Source: Patiria pectinifera
Taxonomy: Eukaryota; Echinodermata; Asteroidea; Valvatida; Asterinidae
Reading direction: 5' to 3'
Length of the DNA stretch: 64,000 nucleotides
NCBI GenBank assembly: GCA_029964075.1
Contig: CM057141.1
Location: 1,674,001 to 1,738,000 of the forward strand
Part shown: positions 12,767 through 24,628 of the stretch, in pieces
Layout: each line of letters starts with the position of its first letter
Position numbering within the stretch: the first letter of the stretch is position 1
Notes under the pieces: model-generated
Database searches by the model: none
Told to the model about the DNA's origin: nothing
Seen by the model: the letters and a program-made list of their open reading frames with translations, nothing else
Position numbers and translations under genes: made by a program

Positions 12767-13368
12767 AATCTCCAAAACATGTTTGTGACCTACCGGTACA
12801 TGATGTAGATGTACATGTACATGTAAAAGAGACAAAGTCAGTTATACACACAGATGCTCAACTTCAACAGGAAATGTAAGCATTCAGTCAGACCCTGGGC
12901 TTATTTGAAGATGACTTCTTAATTTATTTCCATAAGTATGGTACAATTACGAGTACCTTGCATTGTGTTTCTATGAATATCTCCATTATTTTTACTTTCA
13001 GAAAACAATACAGGAACCTTATTCTTTGCCTTTTGTTGTGCTGACCACCAATTTTTTCAGTCAAAAATCTCAGCCTTAACCCTAACCATCTCCAAACCTT
13101 CAAAATCCAACTTGCATGTTTTGTTGGAATCTGTTGGAGTAAGGACTGCACTAGTAAACTGATTATGCTTTACATGGGGTCAGGCATAGGACCATAATCA
13201 GAGTCCAACAGTTTGGGTGTTGAGTTACATATACTGTGTTGGATTTTGTAAGAATGAGGAAGGTTCCTAGTAAATCACTCAAGGGGTTACATAAAGTTTG
13301 TATACTCAATCTGAAACCATCAGTCTGAAAGCATCAGTCCTCCACCCTCAAGTCTCACATGGCAAACC
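12767..13368. other. Non-coding, repeat-like
   Basis: CCTTAACCCTAACC at 13075 and repeated TCCAAC/GTTGGA words to 13250 recall the 7175-7400 element. Otherwise featureless. Confidence 0.4.
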
Positions 13369-13907
13369 TTAAAGGTACAGTCCATCATTTGCAGCTATCC
13401 CAAAAGTAACTGGCGTAATTATTGTTGAAAAACATACTTGGTTGAAAGATAGTAAGGGGACTAAACTCCCTGTGAAATTATTCTTTCTGGCAAGCTGTCA
13501 TTTTGAAGTAATCAACAAAAGAAGGCCTTTCCAACCGTGCTTCTTAAGACGCACCATAGGAAATTTGAATTAGTAGTGCACAAGCATTGGCACGACGCAC
13601 AAGAACGACGCACAAGCACGCACGGTTGCTATAATTCGTCGGATCAGTGTGCGACATCGCGTAGCTGCAATCGGCTCAGTGAGAACATGTCTCGGACGCT
13701 GAATTCAGGCCCAATTCAAAACATGATTCAGCAACTTTTGATTTGAAATCGAGATCCTAGAATGCTGTTTTTCTCGGAATATACAGCTGAAGCTGAGCTG
13801 AAACTTCATCAGGTTAGTTGTTCAGCACCCTTCTTTAGATCTTGAGCACTTTTGTTGCTTCAAACGAACAAAATGCACAAATTACAAATGATGGACTATA
13901 CCTTTAA
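13369..13907 (+). mobile_element. MITE family B, copy 1
   Basis: Terminal inverted repeats: TTAAAGGTACAGTCCATC on the left and the complement of TTAAAGGTATAGTCCATC on the right. The interior contains CGACGCACAAG-type CpG-rich short repeats and matches 23527-24112 along its length. It has no coding capacity. It ends 61 bp upstream of the exon at 13969. Confidence 0.85.
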
Positions 13908-13968
13908 ACCTGACACACGTGTTTTACCTGAATAATGGTGATATCTTTGTTTTGATTTGAACTCGCAG

Positions 13969-14098
13969 GCAACCACCTGTATCGCTATTCCAAGGTATTG
14001 GATCCTCATCAGCTAGGGGATCCCAAACCACGCCCCCTTCCTGCCTGCCCTCATCTTGCATGGGCCAAAGGAGAACCTCTCAACATATCTGCTCCAAG
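13969..14098 (+). CDS. Penultimate exon of an unrecognised single-pass membrane protein
   Basis: A 130-nt exon lies between acceptor GAACTCGCAG and the near-perfect donor AAG|GTAAGTGC. In the frame that joins the 24156 exon it has no stop and encodes 42 residues beginning [17 protein letters not shown], rich in proline, with CPHLAW and a possible N-glycosylation site NIS. It begins with the last two bases of a codon split as xGC and ends with the first two bases (AG) of a Ser codon. The other frames give no sensible join. I do not recognise the family. The segment would lie on the lumenal or outer side if the later membrane segment is as predicted. Confidence 0.72.
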
Positions 14099-15481
14099 GT
14101 AAGTGCAAGATCCTCAACGGCCGTCCTATCATCCCATTCCATCTCATTCATTACTCTAATAATCAAGAGATTCCTTTTTGCAGCTGTGCTTGTCAATTTA
14201 TTCATTTGAAATTGATACAGCTCCCCCTCGGTCATCAAATGCAAATTGCTATATATAAAAAGATTTTTTTTTTCATTTTTGGTAAAGTTTGAGTGCCAGA
14301 TTAGCCTGTAGATTTGCAGGAACGATAAGAGTTCTTAGTAAAGCCGCATTATAATGCAAAGTCCTTTAGGGATGAACAAAAACAACGGTAGAGGGAAGGA
14401 GCAAAAATAACAAGTCCATTAACACCAGGGCTCTGAGATGAAGTAGAAATGACACTCTGCTGTGTAGTGGAGTGTCGAGCATTGACAACGTGTAACTCCT
14501 GCCGTATTTGCATTCCCCCGGAGGGTGCTGTCCTCAAGATCTTTCCAGAGACCTACTCGATTATTTTTAGCCATCTCCTGACTCTGTATGCTAATGTCAA
14601 TGACCCACCCCTTCACATGACAGTCAATTCCCAACAAGTTTGAACCTTAGCATTTCAGTAATCTATTTTTTTTCCCTCGGTGCAGACTTTCAGAGATTTG
14701 CCAAACCATTGCAGGTTTGCTGTTATATTTTTCGGAGGGATAATCTGTGAGGTTTCTGGCTAGTCCATGGGTAACACTTCTTCAGTATCAATGCAAGGTC
14801 TTCCCTTGGCCTGACAAGCCCTGATGCCTGCCTGGGTTCTTGGCCGGCCATCATGAAAAATTCATGGTTTGTGGAGCTGGCTGAACTGGTTTTCTTTCTC
14901 TGTGGGGATTTTTTGTTCCGGGCTAAGTCAAGATTCAGGGATTTGGAGGAATGATGCTATCACTCGGGGGGAATCGACTTGGAGGGTCTCCTTTTATGTC
15001 TGGACCGATGGGAGGGCACAGACTCTAGAGAATGTCAAGTGGGCCATTGGAAGGAGGTTTTCTGGGCAATTCACTTGCAGTGGATTGGACGCTCTTCAAC
15101 GCTGATTGTTTAGTGTTACTTATGTACATGTACGTATTACTTCTGCAGACTACAGGAGTGATGTCACATAAAAAATAAAAAAAACTTGAGATACCTTTCC
15201 CGCCAAAAAAACACATCGTGGGTGTCTTAAACAGCAAAATGCCAATGACACCTCCTTCCAATGACACACTGTTCAGCTTTTTTGTGTTGGATTTCAGCTT
15301 TTTTTTCAGCTTTCCCTCACTTGCTGTGTACAAAAGTATAGGAGATTTCCAAAGTTCAGCTTTTTTTTTACACCTTTTTTTCAGCTGTTTTCAGCTATTT
15401 TTATCAGTGGTCACTCACACCCCTGATGACAGTCTGGCTTTTTTTTCCTCATTTCTTTAAAATTTAGGGAACCGCCAACGT

Positions 15482-15600
15482 AGGGCTGGAGAGCTCAGTT
15501 GGTAGAGCACCGGAACGGTAATCCGGAGGTTACAGGGTTAAGCCCCGCTGCAGTCGATTTCGTTGTCCAACTTTGAAAATTATACTAATGAGCCTACAGT
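15482..15600 (+). mobile_element. tRNA-like SINE head, family 3
   Basis: GGAGAGCTCAGTTGGTAGAGC is a textbook D-arm/box A, and CCGGA-loop-TCCGG forms an anticodon stem. The T-arm (GGTTACAGGGTTAAGCC) is damaged and no acceptor stem pairs, so this is a SINE head rather than a tRNA gene. The tail continues as TTGTCCAACTTTGAAAATTA; its exact end is unclear. Confidence 0.65.
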
Positions 15601-16732
15601 ACGCCTTGTGGTTTCTTTCAAACTTGAGTTAAATTACAATGCCAGATTTTTTTTCTGCCATTGGACAAAATGTGTACTTTGGAAATATCTTGATTTTTCC
15701 TTTCAAGATTGATTTGATTGTTTGACACTACCCTTTAACCTCATCTATAGGCCTATATGGCCTGTGTATTTTTTCTCCTTCAACTGACCTCCATCGTCAC
15801 TGCCATGAAAAATTTATAATTTACGTCACACTACTTTGGAACCTTTGCATTGAGTTTGCCTGTGTCTTATGAAAGACTTAAGAAGCCGAAGGTGTGAAGT
15901 GCTACTCGGGAAGTGAGGGGATCTTGTAACAGGTCCATGCATGCAGCAAGTGATACGGCTGAGGGTCTGGGGAATGCAAGCGTTAGGTTGATGGGGGGCA
16001 TATCAGGGTACCAAGGGAGACCGACTTGACAGACAAGATCAGCTGGTTTCTGTAAACAGTACTTCGCAAATTATTTCGCTTGGATGAACATGTTAAGTAG
16101 CAATTAGTTCAAGGAAAAGGAGTATTTGTCATATTCTCACACAGGATATTTTAGCTGTCTGGACGGCTAAGATAATCGAGTCTGGTCTCTGGAAAGATCT
16201 TGAGGACGGGATCCTCCAGGGGAATGAAAAAAAAAACCTTTCAAAATGGTCATTAACTGGTGCCTCTGATCTTCTGGGTCTGTTTGTTTATCATACACTT
16301 GTTGTTAGTGAAAAAACAACAACATGTGTTCGTATGTATACATAATATTAGGTAGATTCATTATATAAACATGTTTCCTCATAGCAAACTTCGTCAAACC
16401 AGCGTTCCATCTAATTACTCCAACCCCAACCTCCAAATTTCAAGATAATGCATTTACATATCTAATGCATAATTTAAGGTACTGTGGTGCCAGTACATTT
16501 CAATGTACGATGTACCTATCTGTGGCTATTCTAAAAATAACAAGTGTAGAGATAGATGCAGCGTTCATTTGAACACACCTGACTTAATGTCAGCACAGAG
16601 ATGGATTTATAAAGATGTCATTGAAACAGAGAAGCGTTAAAGCAAATTGTATCACTGACGCTCTGCCTCAGATAAAATTAATGTTTGCATTATGCATCCA
16701 GACTAAAACTGGCAATACACAAGTATTGTCAT

Positions 16733-17262
16733 TTAAAGGGAATATACAACATTTGCAAACATCAAAAAATAAAACTACCAAGTTTTTCGAAATACCTTAC
16801 TAGAATGTTGGTAAATGACAGTCTAAAGCATCCTGTAAAATTGTGGCACCTGCTGTGAAGTCATTTTCAAGAAAATTGTATTTTTGTATACATTTCCAAT
16901 GGTGGTCGGCCGACCACCGTTGGAAAAACCTAATTATTTTTCAACTACTGCTCCAACTTAACACTTTTTTCAGTCCAAATTTTGTTTGCTATTGGTTACA
17001 TGTTCATGAACGGGTGCAGGCCAGCTAGACTGGTTCCCTTACCTTACAATTTTCCGGCATTTATAAATTGATCCATTTTATCTTTAGTGGAGTCAAGGAA
17101 CCAGACTTCTTGAACATTTCTGTTTTTCTTGGTTTTTCCAGCATTTTCGAACACAAAACTTCAAACATGTCAGTGTAACAATATTTGATCTATTATACTA
17201 ACCCCTCAAATAGTTCATTTCTGAAAATTACAGCAAAAGCCAATGGTGTACATTCCCTTTAA
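16733..17262 (+). mobile_element. MITE family A, copy 3
   Basis: The copy runs from TTTAAAGGGAATATACAAC to GTACATTCCCTTTAA. The core palindrome at 16896-16923 has changed arms (CCAATGGTGGTCGG and CCGACCACCGTTGG) that still pair, with one G:T wobble. Confidence 0.85.
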
Positions 17263-18994
17263 GATGAGGGTATTGTATTGTATACACATGTTCATATATA
17301 TGGTACATTCCAATTAAGAACATCATGAGATCTAAACTAGTAGGAATATGAGAAAACGGGACTCCTGGGAACAGTTTACATTTAATACGGGAGCTAAATT
17401 TGTAATTTTTTTAAAATTCTTTTCACAAAAGAGGGATTTTACTCACACAGAATGCTGGACAATTTTACAATGTGAAGACAAGCATGATAAAATTTAATTG
17501 GCTCCAGCTTCCGAACAAATATTGCTCTACGTAGCTTTTGGTTCAAGTAAAGACAAGCCAACCTTTGAAGTCTCGCAATACAGTTAACAAGATTGTACAC
17601 AGACGTTCACTTATGATAGGTATACATGTTCAGTCGGGTAACATGCACACTTGGTAACAAACTCAGTTTTTAAATATACATGTAAGTATACTATTGAAAG
17701 CGCAGCATCCCGCTAGCTAAGTGTCTTACAAATGATCAGTGCGCCCTCAATTGACGTATTTTTTAGTCGGGTTTTGAAATGCATGTCGTACAAATTCATA
17801 GAATTCGGAGGTAGGAAAATCCCATGGTCCATTGTATTTAAAAGTTATTCATCAGTGCGTAAAAGTAAAAGATCAGTGGCGGAAAGCTGGACTTTGTTGT
17901 GATAACTTGTGAATAGAGAATACAAATTACGTGAAATTTGCACAGTTAACTTTATTCCCATGTTATGTATATTAAACGGAGCAAGCCATATGTTTGAAAT
18001 ATTTTTTTTTCTAACTTGGTCACTTTCTTCTTTGACTCGCCGTGTAGAGGGAAAGATATAGTCAGCATGGACCGAGTCCAATGTGTTGATGTTTCATTAA
18101 TATGCAAATCCACAGTGTCTGAAGGGAGTCTTTGTACCTTATCAGCGTGGTTTTGTTTTGATTATCTGTTATTACAAATTTCAGTAAGATAAAGATGAGT
18201 TATTGTGTGACAAGTACATGAAAGCTTATATTTGCACATTCAAATTCAAGAACAAAAATAAACCTGATGGATAAGGCAAAAAAAAATATTTCTGCTTCCG
18301 ATTACATGGCATTTGAAATGAGGGTAGGTACATGTAGGTAGGGAATTTTTTTTTGGCCAATTTTTTTGTGTACAATCATATGGAGGCGTCTGCGTGTAGT
18401 CAAGGGTAAAAGGTAGAAATTTATGATTTTGGGTGTTTTTCCTCAATTTTCCCATAAAAAAAAAATTAGGGTAGGGGCTGTCAGAATAGGGCACCGGTAG
18501 GTAGGGAAACCGGAAGCAGAATTATTTTTTTTTTGCTTAAGTATCACAGTTGTCCAGTAGAAATAATTCAATAACTCTTCTGAGCCATTCTGCATAGATA
18601 ACATTTAAAGATGTCCAATGGTGGAAGGTTTAAAAACGTCATTTTGTGTTGGGCAGTGAAAATAAGAACAGATAAATGACCGCACACCACCAGTGCACTG
18701 TACAGATGCACACATCAATTTTGTTCTGTAATGACCCACATGTTGATTTTGCACTCCGGCATGAAAAACTTTTAAAAAAACTCAGTCGGTTGGCTGTTTT
18801 TTCCTCCTTTTTTTCTCCATTATTGAGTAGTTCTAGTATTCTTTAGATGTTCTGAACAATTGGGGCTTCGCTTCGTGGTGTGAAACATTTCATCTGTCAT
18901 TCCATCTGTTGGTATCTTTCATTTTCCCAATTCTTGAAATTTTAGAGACCGTTTTCTCAGTATTTTAATTTATTTGACTTGTTGATAAATACGA

Positions 18995-19116
18995 ACTTTA
19001 AACAGCCATAACTCGTTTTTCACTTCAAACTTATGCCTTCAAAAATTGAAAACCACTGTTTAAAGTCCTGTACAGTTTGGACTTTCCTCTGTTGGTTACA
19101 TCCCAGTTGCATGCCT
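18995..19116. mobile_element. Short GGCATGCAACT element, diverged partial copy
   Basis: Only the right part is clear: GCCTTCAAAAATTGAAAACC, CTGTTTAAAGTCCTGTAC and CCCAGTTGCATGCCTG match the 940 and 6469 copies. The left end is not resolved. Confidence 0.5.
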
Positions 19117-20523
19117 GATGTATATTGTGTTGCAATTATCCAAATTTAAATTGATTTTTGTCTCAGATATCACGCACTTTTACTAATTGACATAAGCCTG
19201 TTTGGTATGCCTTACAAACGTACCATTTCGTTTCTCAGTGGAATCAATTTGTTGCTCTCAGATCCAAGGTTAGAGATGCCGCTAAATGCATTTTCACAAC
19301 TATGACTTAATTGTATTAAAACAGCAAATTTACCCTTTTGCAGGGATCCTCAAATTACAAATGTTTTAAGTGCATAAAAAATTACAAGAAATTGTTGTCA
19401 GCTTTGACAAATGAGATACAGCAACATTGCCAACTGAGACGTAAAGGGTGTATGTGCACATACGTGAAAATTAACGGAGAGAGAAAATTACAGCTCCAGG
19501 AAAATGTGCCCCAATCTACTCTTGAATTCGGCTGCAGGGCATTTTGCCTCATTAATATCCTCCAAAGCGGAGAGTAATTATTCACTTCATCAGAGCCCAC
19601 TGTCTTCATCACATCCATGTACCAGTGTATTGAGTTTCACCGTTGGCTGCGTTGGGGGAGAAGGGGGGGGGGGGATATTTTGCTCATTGCATACCCTGCC
19701 AGGGGAAAGTGACATGGCCATACATAATGCTGCCGGCCAGACAAGAAGGCTTGTGTGGATCTCGACAGATCATAAAAAAAACAGACTAAAGAGACACTGT
19801 ATGGGTTCAGTTATTGTCCTAGAAACCCATGCACCTGGTAAAGTAGACACCGTCTGTTGTTTAGTTATTTTTCAGGATATTCATGTACATTTACAGTGCT
19901 AGGATGATAAAAAACGTCCCGAAAACTGGGCAAATACGGACCGCTGTGAAACAAGTGGATCCGCCTCTGTTTTTGAAACCTGACACTACGCCTCATGTTG
20001 AACAGTAATCCCTGCGATGTTTGGCAGGATCGGTGTCATGTCCAAAAACACGAAAGCAAAAAAGGGAAGACGCCAATCTTCTGGTTATCTTTCTGGAAAC
20101 CTGATCTCACATACAGATGCATCCAAGGCATGTTTGGAGAAACCTGCATAATTACTTGACTGATTCAGTATCGGCCTCACTCCTCAAGAAATTTCTTCAA
20201 AATCTTCCTGTGCATATATTATATTCAAAGAATCTAATGCCAAAATACCTCAAAATACAATGCACTTTAGTCATTATGCAATTTAATTTTCTGCGTGAAA
20301 AATGAATTGTATCACTACAATCTGAATCTCCAGTCACACCCCCCCCCAAAAAAAAACCCCACCTGAACAACATCTTATTATGGCTATGGGGGGTTTGTGC
20401 TGGTTTTTGAAGCATTGGAAGAATTTTTTATCTGTGATAAATGTTCAATTTTCACAACTCTTTTGATTCTTTTTATAAACAGTAATCAAGAAGTTTACCT
20501 GTGAAAGGAATGGACTAATGTTT

Positions 20524-20945
20524 GGGGTGCTGTGGTCCAATGGTTACGGTGTTCGACTCGTGTGCCGTGGTGCATGGGTTTGAATCCTGACCGTAGGAAC
20601 ATGGTGCTTGTGCTCTTGAGCAAGGCACTTTACCATTATTGCTTCGTCCTTCGGATGGGACGTAAAGCCGTAGGTCCTGTGTGTTGTGTAATGCACATAA
20701 AAGAACCCAGTAACACTTATCGCTAAGAGAAGGGGTTTGCCCCGGTGTTTCTGGCAGTGGCTGCAATATGCGCCACAGCACCTTGCAAACCCTTATAAGG
20801 TGCTACATAATGGGTCTCATTTTCTCATAAACTTTATTTACCTTTCTTTAATAATAGACATATCTCCAGCGCCTTGAGTACCTAATAGATGGTAGATACA
20901 TGCGCTATATAAGACTCCGATATTATTATAATTTTTTTATTTTAT
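20524..20945 (+). mobile_element. tRNA-derived SINE family 1, copy 2
   Basis: Full-length relative of the 7850 copy with head, body and GCGCTATATAAGACTCCG tail ending in an ATT/AT-rich run. Box B has changed to GGGTTTGAATCC. Confidence 0.9.
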
Positions 20946-21255
20946 AACCAGTGGCTTGTTCTCACTGTGTCTGAAATGTTCCGTTATTTCCTGCATGTTG
21001 CATGACTCATGCCTTCAGAACTGATGATAAAATGTAGGGTGTCATGTTACTCATCAGTGACTTTGCCCAGAGCTGTACACCATCCTTTTAATGTGTTCCC
21101 TAGGCTATGTGGTTTCATTTCTAGCAAAATCAGCTCCTCTGTTGCCATGGTGAGGGAGACAGTGGAATTCTAGTTGTGTTTGCAATGCACAGGAAATGTT
21201 TACATGTACATAAATATGGACATGGGTCGTTTGCATGAGGCACTTTTCAACAAAC

Positions 21256-21525
21256 CAGGGCCCAATTTCATGCTTAGCAGTTAGCAGAAAAGTTGTGCTT
21301 ACTACATGTATAGCAGAAAATCATGCTGCTGTTTTAAGTACTATTTCATGCTAACGGTTGTGCGCGCATGGAGATTTCTATAGTTACGTCACTGATTTAA
21401 GCAAAGTTTTCTTCTGGGGTTAAGCGTGTTTTTGCTGTGCTTACTGCTTAACAGTCCCTATGAAATAGATGGAGGATTGGTAAGCACAGAGTTGGCTGTT
21501 AAGCACCGCTATGAAATTGGGCCCT
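21256..21525. mobile_element. MITE with CAGGGCCCAATTTCAT ends
   Basis: Inverted termini CAGGGCCCAATTTCATGCTT and ATGAAATTGGGCCCTG. Internal words such as GCTTAGCAG, TTAAGCAC and CTGTTAAGCACCGC repeat in both orientations. Elements of this look are common in deuterostome genomes; the superfamily is unassigned. It has no coding frame. Confidence 0.7.
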
Positions 21526-22435
21526 GATCATGGGGGGGGGATCTTTTAATGGTCGATGAGTGACATTGGTGATGTTTCAGTGGCCTGCCTTGTGCAACAT
21601 GTATTGCGCTCCTACATGTGTATTGTTCCAATGATGTTATCGATTGAGAAGTTAATACTGACTGCCTATAATTCCTTCATTTTGTCCACGAGTTGCAGAC
21701 ACTATAGTGTGGACTGAAATATAGCAATTGTCCCAGCTCTTTGGGTGTATATATTTAAATATTACAAAGAATAAAGCAAAAGTTTGTATTTTAGAGTTTT
21801 TAGAAAACAATTTGTGAGTTACTTTTGCCTTTTTCCCCAAACATGCACACATACCTTTGTTATTCCAACTCTCATTTTAATGTATCTGTTGATAATACAC
21901 ATGTGACTGCATGCACCAAAGAATCCTTTGTTCATAGCTACTAAATTTGAAAAGTAGAACATAAAATTCCAAACAAATTTGGGAAACAAATTGAATTTCC
22001 AGGCACCAGATAATCTTATGAATGTCTAACATGAGCCAGCCATGAATTCCATGGTTACTAGCCACTGAGTCTTGCATGCTTCTGCTACAGTAGTCATGTG
22101 TAAACATTTTCTAGGCCTCTGTCCACACAGGTGTGCCTATTGCATGTAGGCCTAGTTCCCCCCCCCCCCCTGCCTCTGCATGTAGATGTATGTTCTAGTT
22201 ATTGTTTTTAGGTTTTTTTGACATTTTAAGAGGGGAGTGGCATGTATTTGGGGGGGGGTTGAACAATAAGCAGTAAACGCAGTTTTTATGCAAGTAGCTT
22301 TTTGTGTTTTGGACGTACATGTAATTAAGAATCTCTGGAAGTGATGCACAATCTGTGGGTGTATTTTGTTCTGTGGAAAAAATTGTACTAAAATAAATAT
22401 GAATGTACATGTACATGTACCGATACATGTAGCTT

Positions 22436-22620
22436 TTTATTATAATAATAATACTACTTTCTGTTTTAGCCTCTGAAGATGAACTTGCTAAGTTCGCAAT
22501 GTCAGGCCACATTAATTTTTAGAATAATAATACTAATTATAATAATATAGACTTATATAGCACACTTGTCTGGAAATCCGTCAAGGCGCCTACTCACAAA
22601 CAATAGTCACGCTCCAGTCT
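22436..22620. repeat. TAA-rich repeat with SINE/LINE-like tail fragments
   Basis: ATTATAATAATAATACT and AATAATATAGACTTATATAGC flank CTGAAGATGAACTTGCTAAG. The segment ATATAGCACACTTGTCTGG followed by TCAAGGCGCCTACTCAC resembles the conserved tails of animal SINEs. Family not assigned. Confidence 0.4.
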
Positions 22621-23526
22621 AAGTGAAGTAACTAGTCAAGTAAATGACATTTTACTTCTCTTTTGAAGATGTCCAGGAATGTTATAAAATAATATTTAAA
22701 CATTCTGGATACATGTTAGTATATTCCAAGGTAAATAATTCTCAAGTATGTGAATGCAGTAACATGTGGCGTATATTGTAGCAAGTGGCTGTGGCCATTT
22801 TGGTCACATGGTGTAAGGGAAGGATACCTTCATGCAAGGGGTCATTATTATTATTATTATTAATCCTAACACCCTCAGATGTATGAAAACTATTACAATT
22901 GGAAGATTGTCAGGCTTAAGAATAACAAAACATCACACAGGTTGACATATATTGAAGAACATTTCACTTCAGTCAACACATTGCAGTCTCCACGCTAGCG
23001 ACATCTCAATTTACAATATAATGTATTACTCCAACTTACTTTACATTCTCAGCCCCCCCCCCCCAAACTCTCTCCAACAAAAGATCAGGACAGCACCAAC
23101 TGACAGTACATGTAAACTCTAAATTCATGCTGAGGAATTATTAGACATGATGCACTTCATCTTTAATTATTTATTATTCAACTCTTGTGTTACAGTAGAA
23201 CAGTGCCACCATATAATGACTACTGCTGTTCCAAACACTTAGCTGCAACAAAGCTTCCCTTTTGCTCCCCAATTCATGCAGAGCATTGGTAGCGACAACT
23301 TGTTACAAAGCATGAAGACCATACCAATTTTGTATGGACCCCATTGTGTTCATTATCATGACAACGGTATATAATGCTGGACCTAGAAAGATGCTAAAGG
23401 GCCAGCTCATTGCCATATGACCAACTGATGACCGACTGAGACTGACTGACTGACTGACTTTTGGGTCAGGGTTAGTAGGCAAGCTGAGTCTTGTATAATT
23501 TGTGTCAGGCATTCCATTCTCTGCAG

Positions 23527-24112
23527 TTTAAAAACTTCATCATTTGCAGCTATCCAAAAAGTAACTGGCGTAATTATTGTTGAAAAACATACTTGGTTGA
23601 AAGATAGTAAGGGGACTAAACTCCCTGTGAAATTATTCTTTCTGGCAAGCTGTCATTTTGAAGAAATGACAAGGCCTTTCCAATGGTGCTTCTTAAGAAG
23701 CACCGTAGGAAATTTAAATTAGTAGTTTGTTTTGTTATTCGACGAAGTGCGCGCAAGCATTGGCACGACGCACACACTAAATTCGACGAAGTGCGCCCAA
23801 GCATTGGCACGACGCACACACTATATTTGGTCGCTATAATTGGTCGGATCAGTGCGCGACATCGCGTAGCTGCAATCGGCTCAGTGAGAACGTGTCTCGG
23901 ACGCTGAATTCAGGCCAAATTCAAAACATGATTCAGCAACTTTTGATTTAAAAACGAGATCCTAGAATGCTTTTTTTCGCGAAATAAATAGCTAAAGCTG
24001 AGCTGAAAGCTCATCAGGTTAGTTGTTCAGCACCCTTCTTTAGATCTTGAGCACTTTTGTTGCTTCAGACGAACAAAATGCACAAATTACAAATGATGGA
24101 CTATACCTTTAA
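23527..24112 (+). mobile_element. MITE family B, copy 2
   Basis: This copy has the same orientation and sequence as the one at 13369. Its left terminus is slightly decayed (TTTAAAAACTTCATC) and its right end, GATGGACTATACCTTTAA, is intact. It carries an extra tandem duplication of about 45 bp (TTCGACGAAGTGCGC followed by CAAGCATTGGCACGACGCAC). It ends 43 bp upstream of the exon at 24156, so the branch-point region of that intron abuts or lies inside the element. Confidence 0.85.
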
Positions 24113-24155
24113 TGTTACAACTATTGTTCTTTTTTTCCTTTCTCTACTCTTCCAG

Positions 24156-24489
24156 CAATCTCTTTAAACACCAGAAGCTCCTCTCCATCCTAGAGGGAGG
24201 CCCACCCCCAGCTGTGGTTGCCGGGGCCAACATGAGACGGGATGAGCCTAATGTCCCCGGTCTTCAGGAGGATGTCCTCTGGGATCCCCGCAACTCAGGC
24301 AACATGGTGGTTTCTGACAACTGGAGCACTGTCACCCTTCTGGCCTTCCTCTCAGGTTTCCTAGTGCTCGGGTTCTTTGTCAACCTTCTGTACCGAAACC
24401 GACGAAAACGGCAAAAGCCTGTCACGTGGCGCAAGAAACCCACAAGACTTATACGCAGGACCAAATATACAAGAGTTCCCGCTGTATAG
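24156..24489 (+). CDS. Terminal exon of an unrecognised single-pass membrane protein with a basic tail
   Basis: The exon follows a long pyrimidine tract and acceptor CTCTTCCAG. Its first base completes the Ser codon started by the 13969 exon, and the frame runs 110 further residues to TAG. It begins SNLFKHQKLLSILEGGPPP, then an acidic stretch with VPGLQEDVLWDP, then a hydrophobic membrane segment (STVTLLAFLSGFLVLGFFV). It ends in a tail of about 35 residues with NLLYRNRRKRQKP and TRLIRRTKYTRVPAV. By the positive-inside rule the tail is cytosolic, giving type I topology. The RNRRKR run resembles ER-retention or furin-type basic motifs, but no function is inferred. The local GC content and absence of stops contrast with the flanks. 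Confidence 0.82.
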
Positions 24490-24628
24490 CATTGGCAGTA
24501 GTGTTGTTTGTATATAAAGTGTAAGATACAGTATTTTGTATTATGATTTATTTGTATGTTGTGTCGAGACATTTGGTGCCGTTTCGCAGTGTCAGCACCC
24601 TTTGTGAACTATTCCAACTGAATTGAAG
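24490..24628 (+). other. Probable start of the 3' untranslated region of the membrane-protein gene
   Basis: AT-rich sequence follows the TAG stop. There is no clear AATAAA before the minisatellite begins at about 24629, so the transcript either uses a variant signal (TATAAA near 24513) or runs into the repeat array. Confidence 0.4.

Larger units (their letters stand above)
14099..23526. other. 10-kb intron of the membrane-protein gene, repeat-bearing
   Basis: Between its listed repeats (SINEs, MITEs) no further exon is needed, because the flanking exons join in frame. It contains TTTTTTCAGCTTTT runs at 15275-15400 and poly-G/poly-C runs at 19665-19673, 20339-20347 and 22157-22169. A pyrimidine-purine tract with GACTGACTGACT lies at about 23430-23460. 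Confidence 0.6.

Noticed and set aside
15482-15556. tRNA gene
   Set aside because: D-arm and anticodon stem look right, but the T-arm is damaged, position 33 is C rather than T and no acceptor stem pairs. It is a SINE head.
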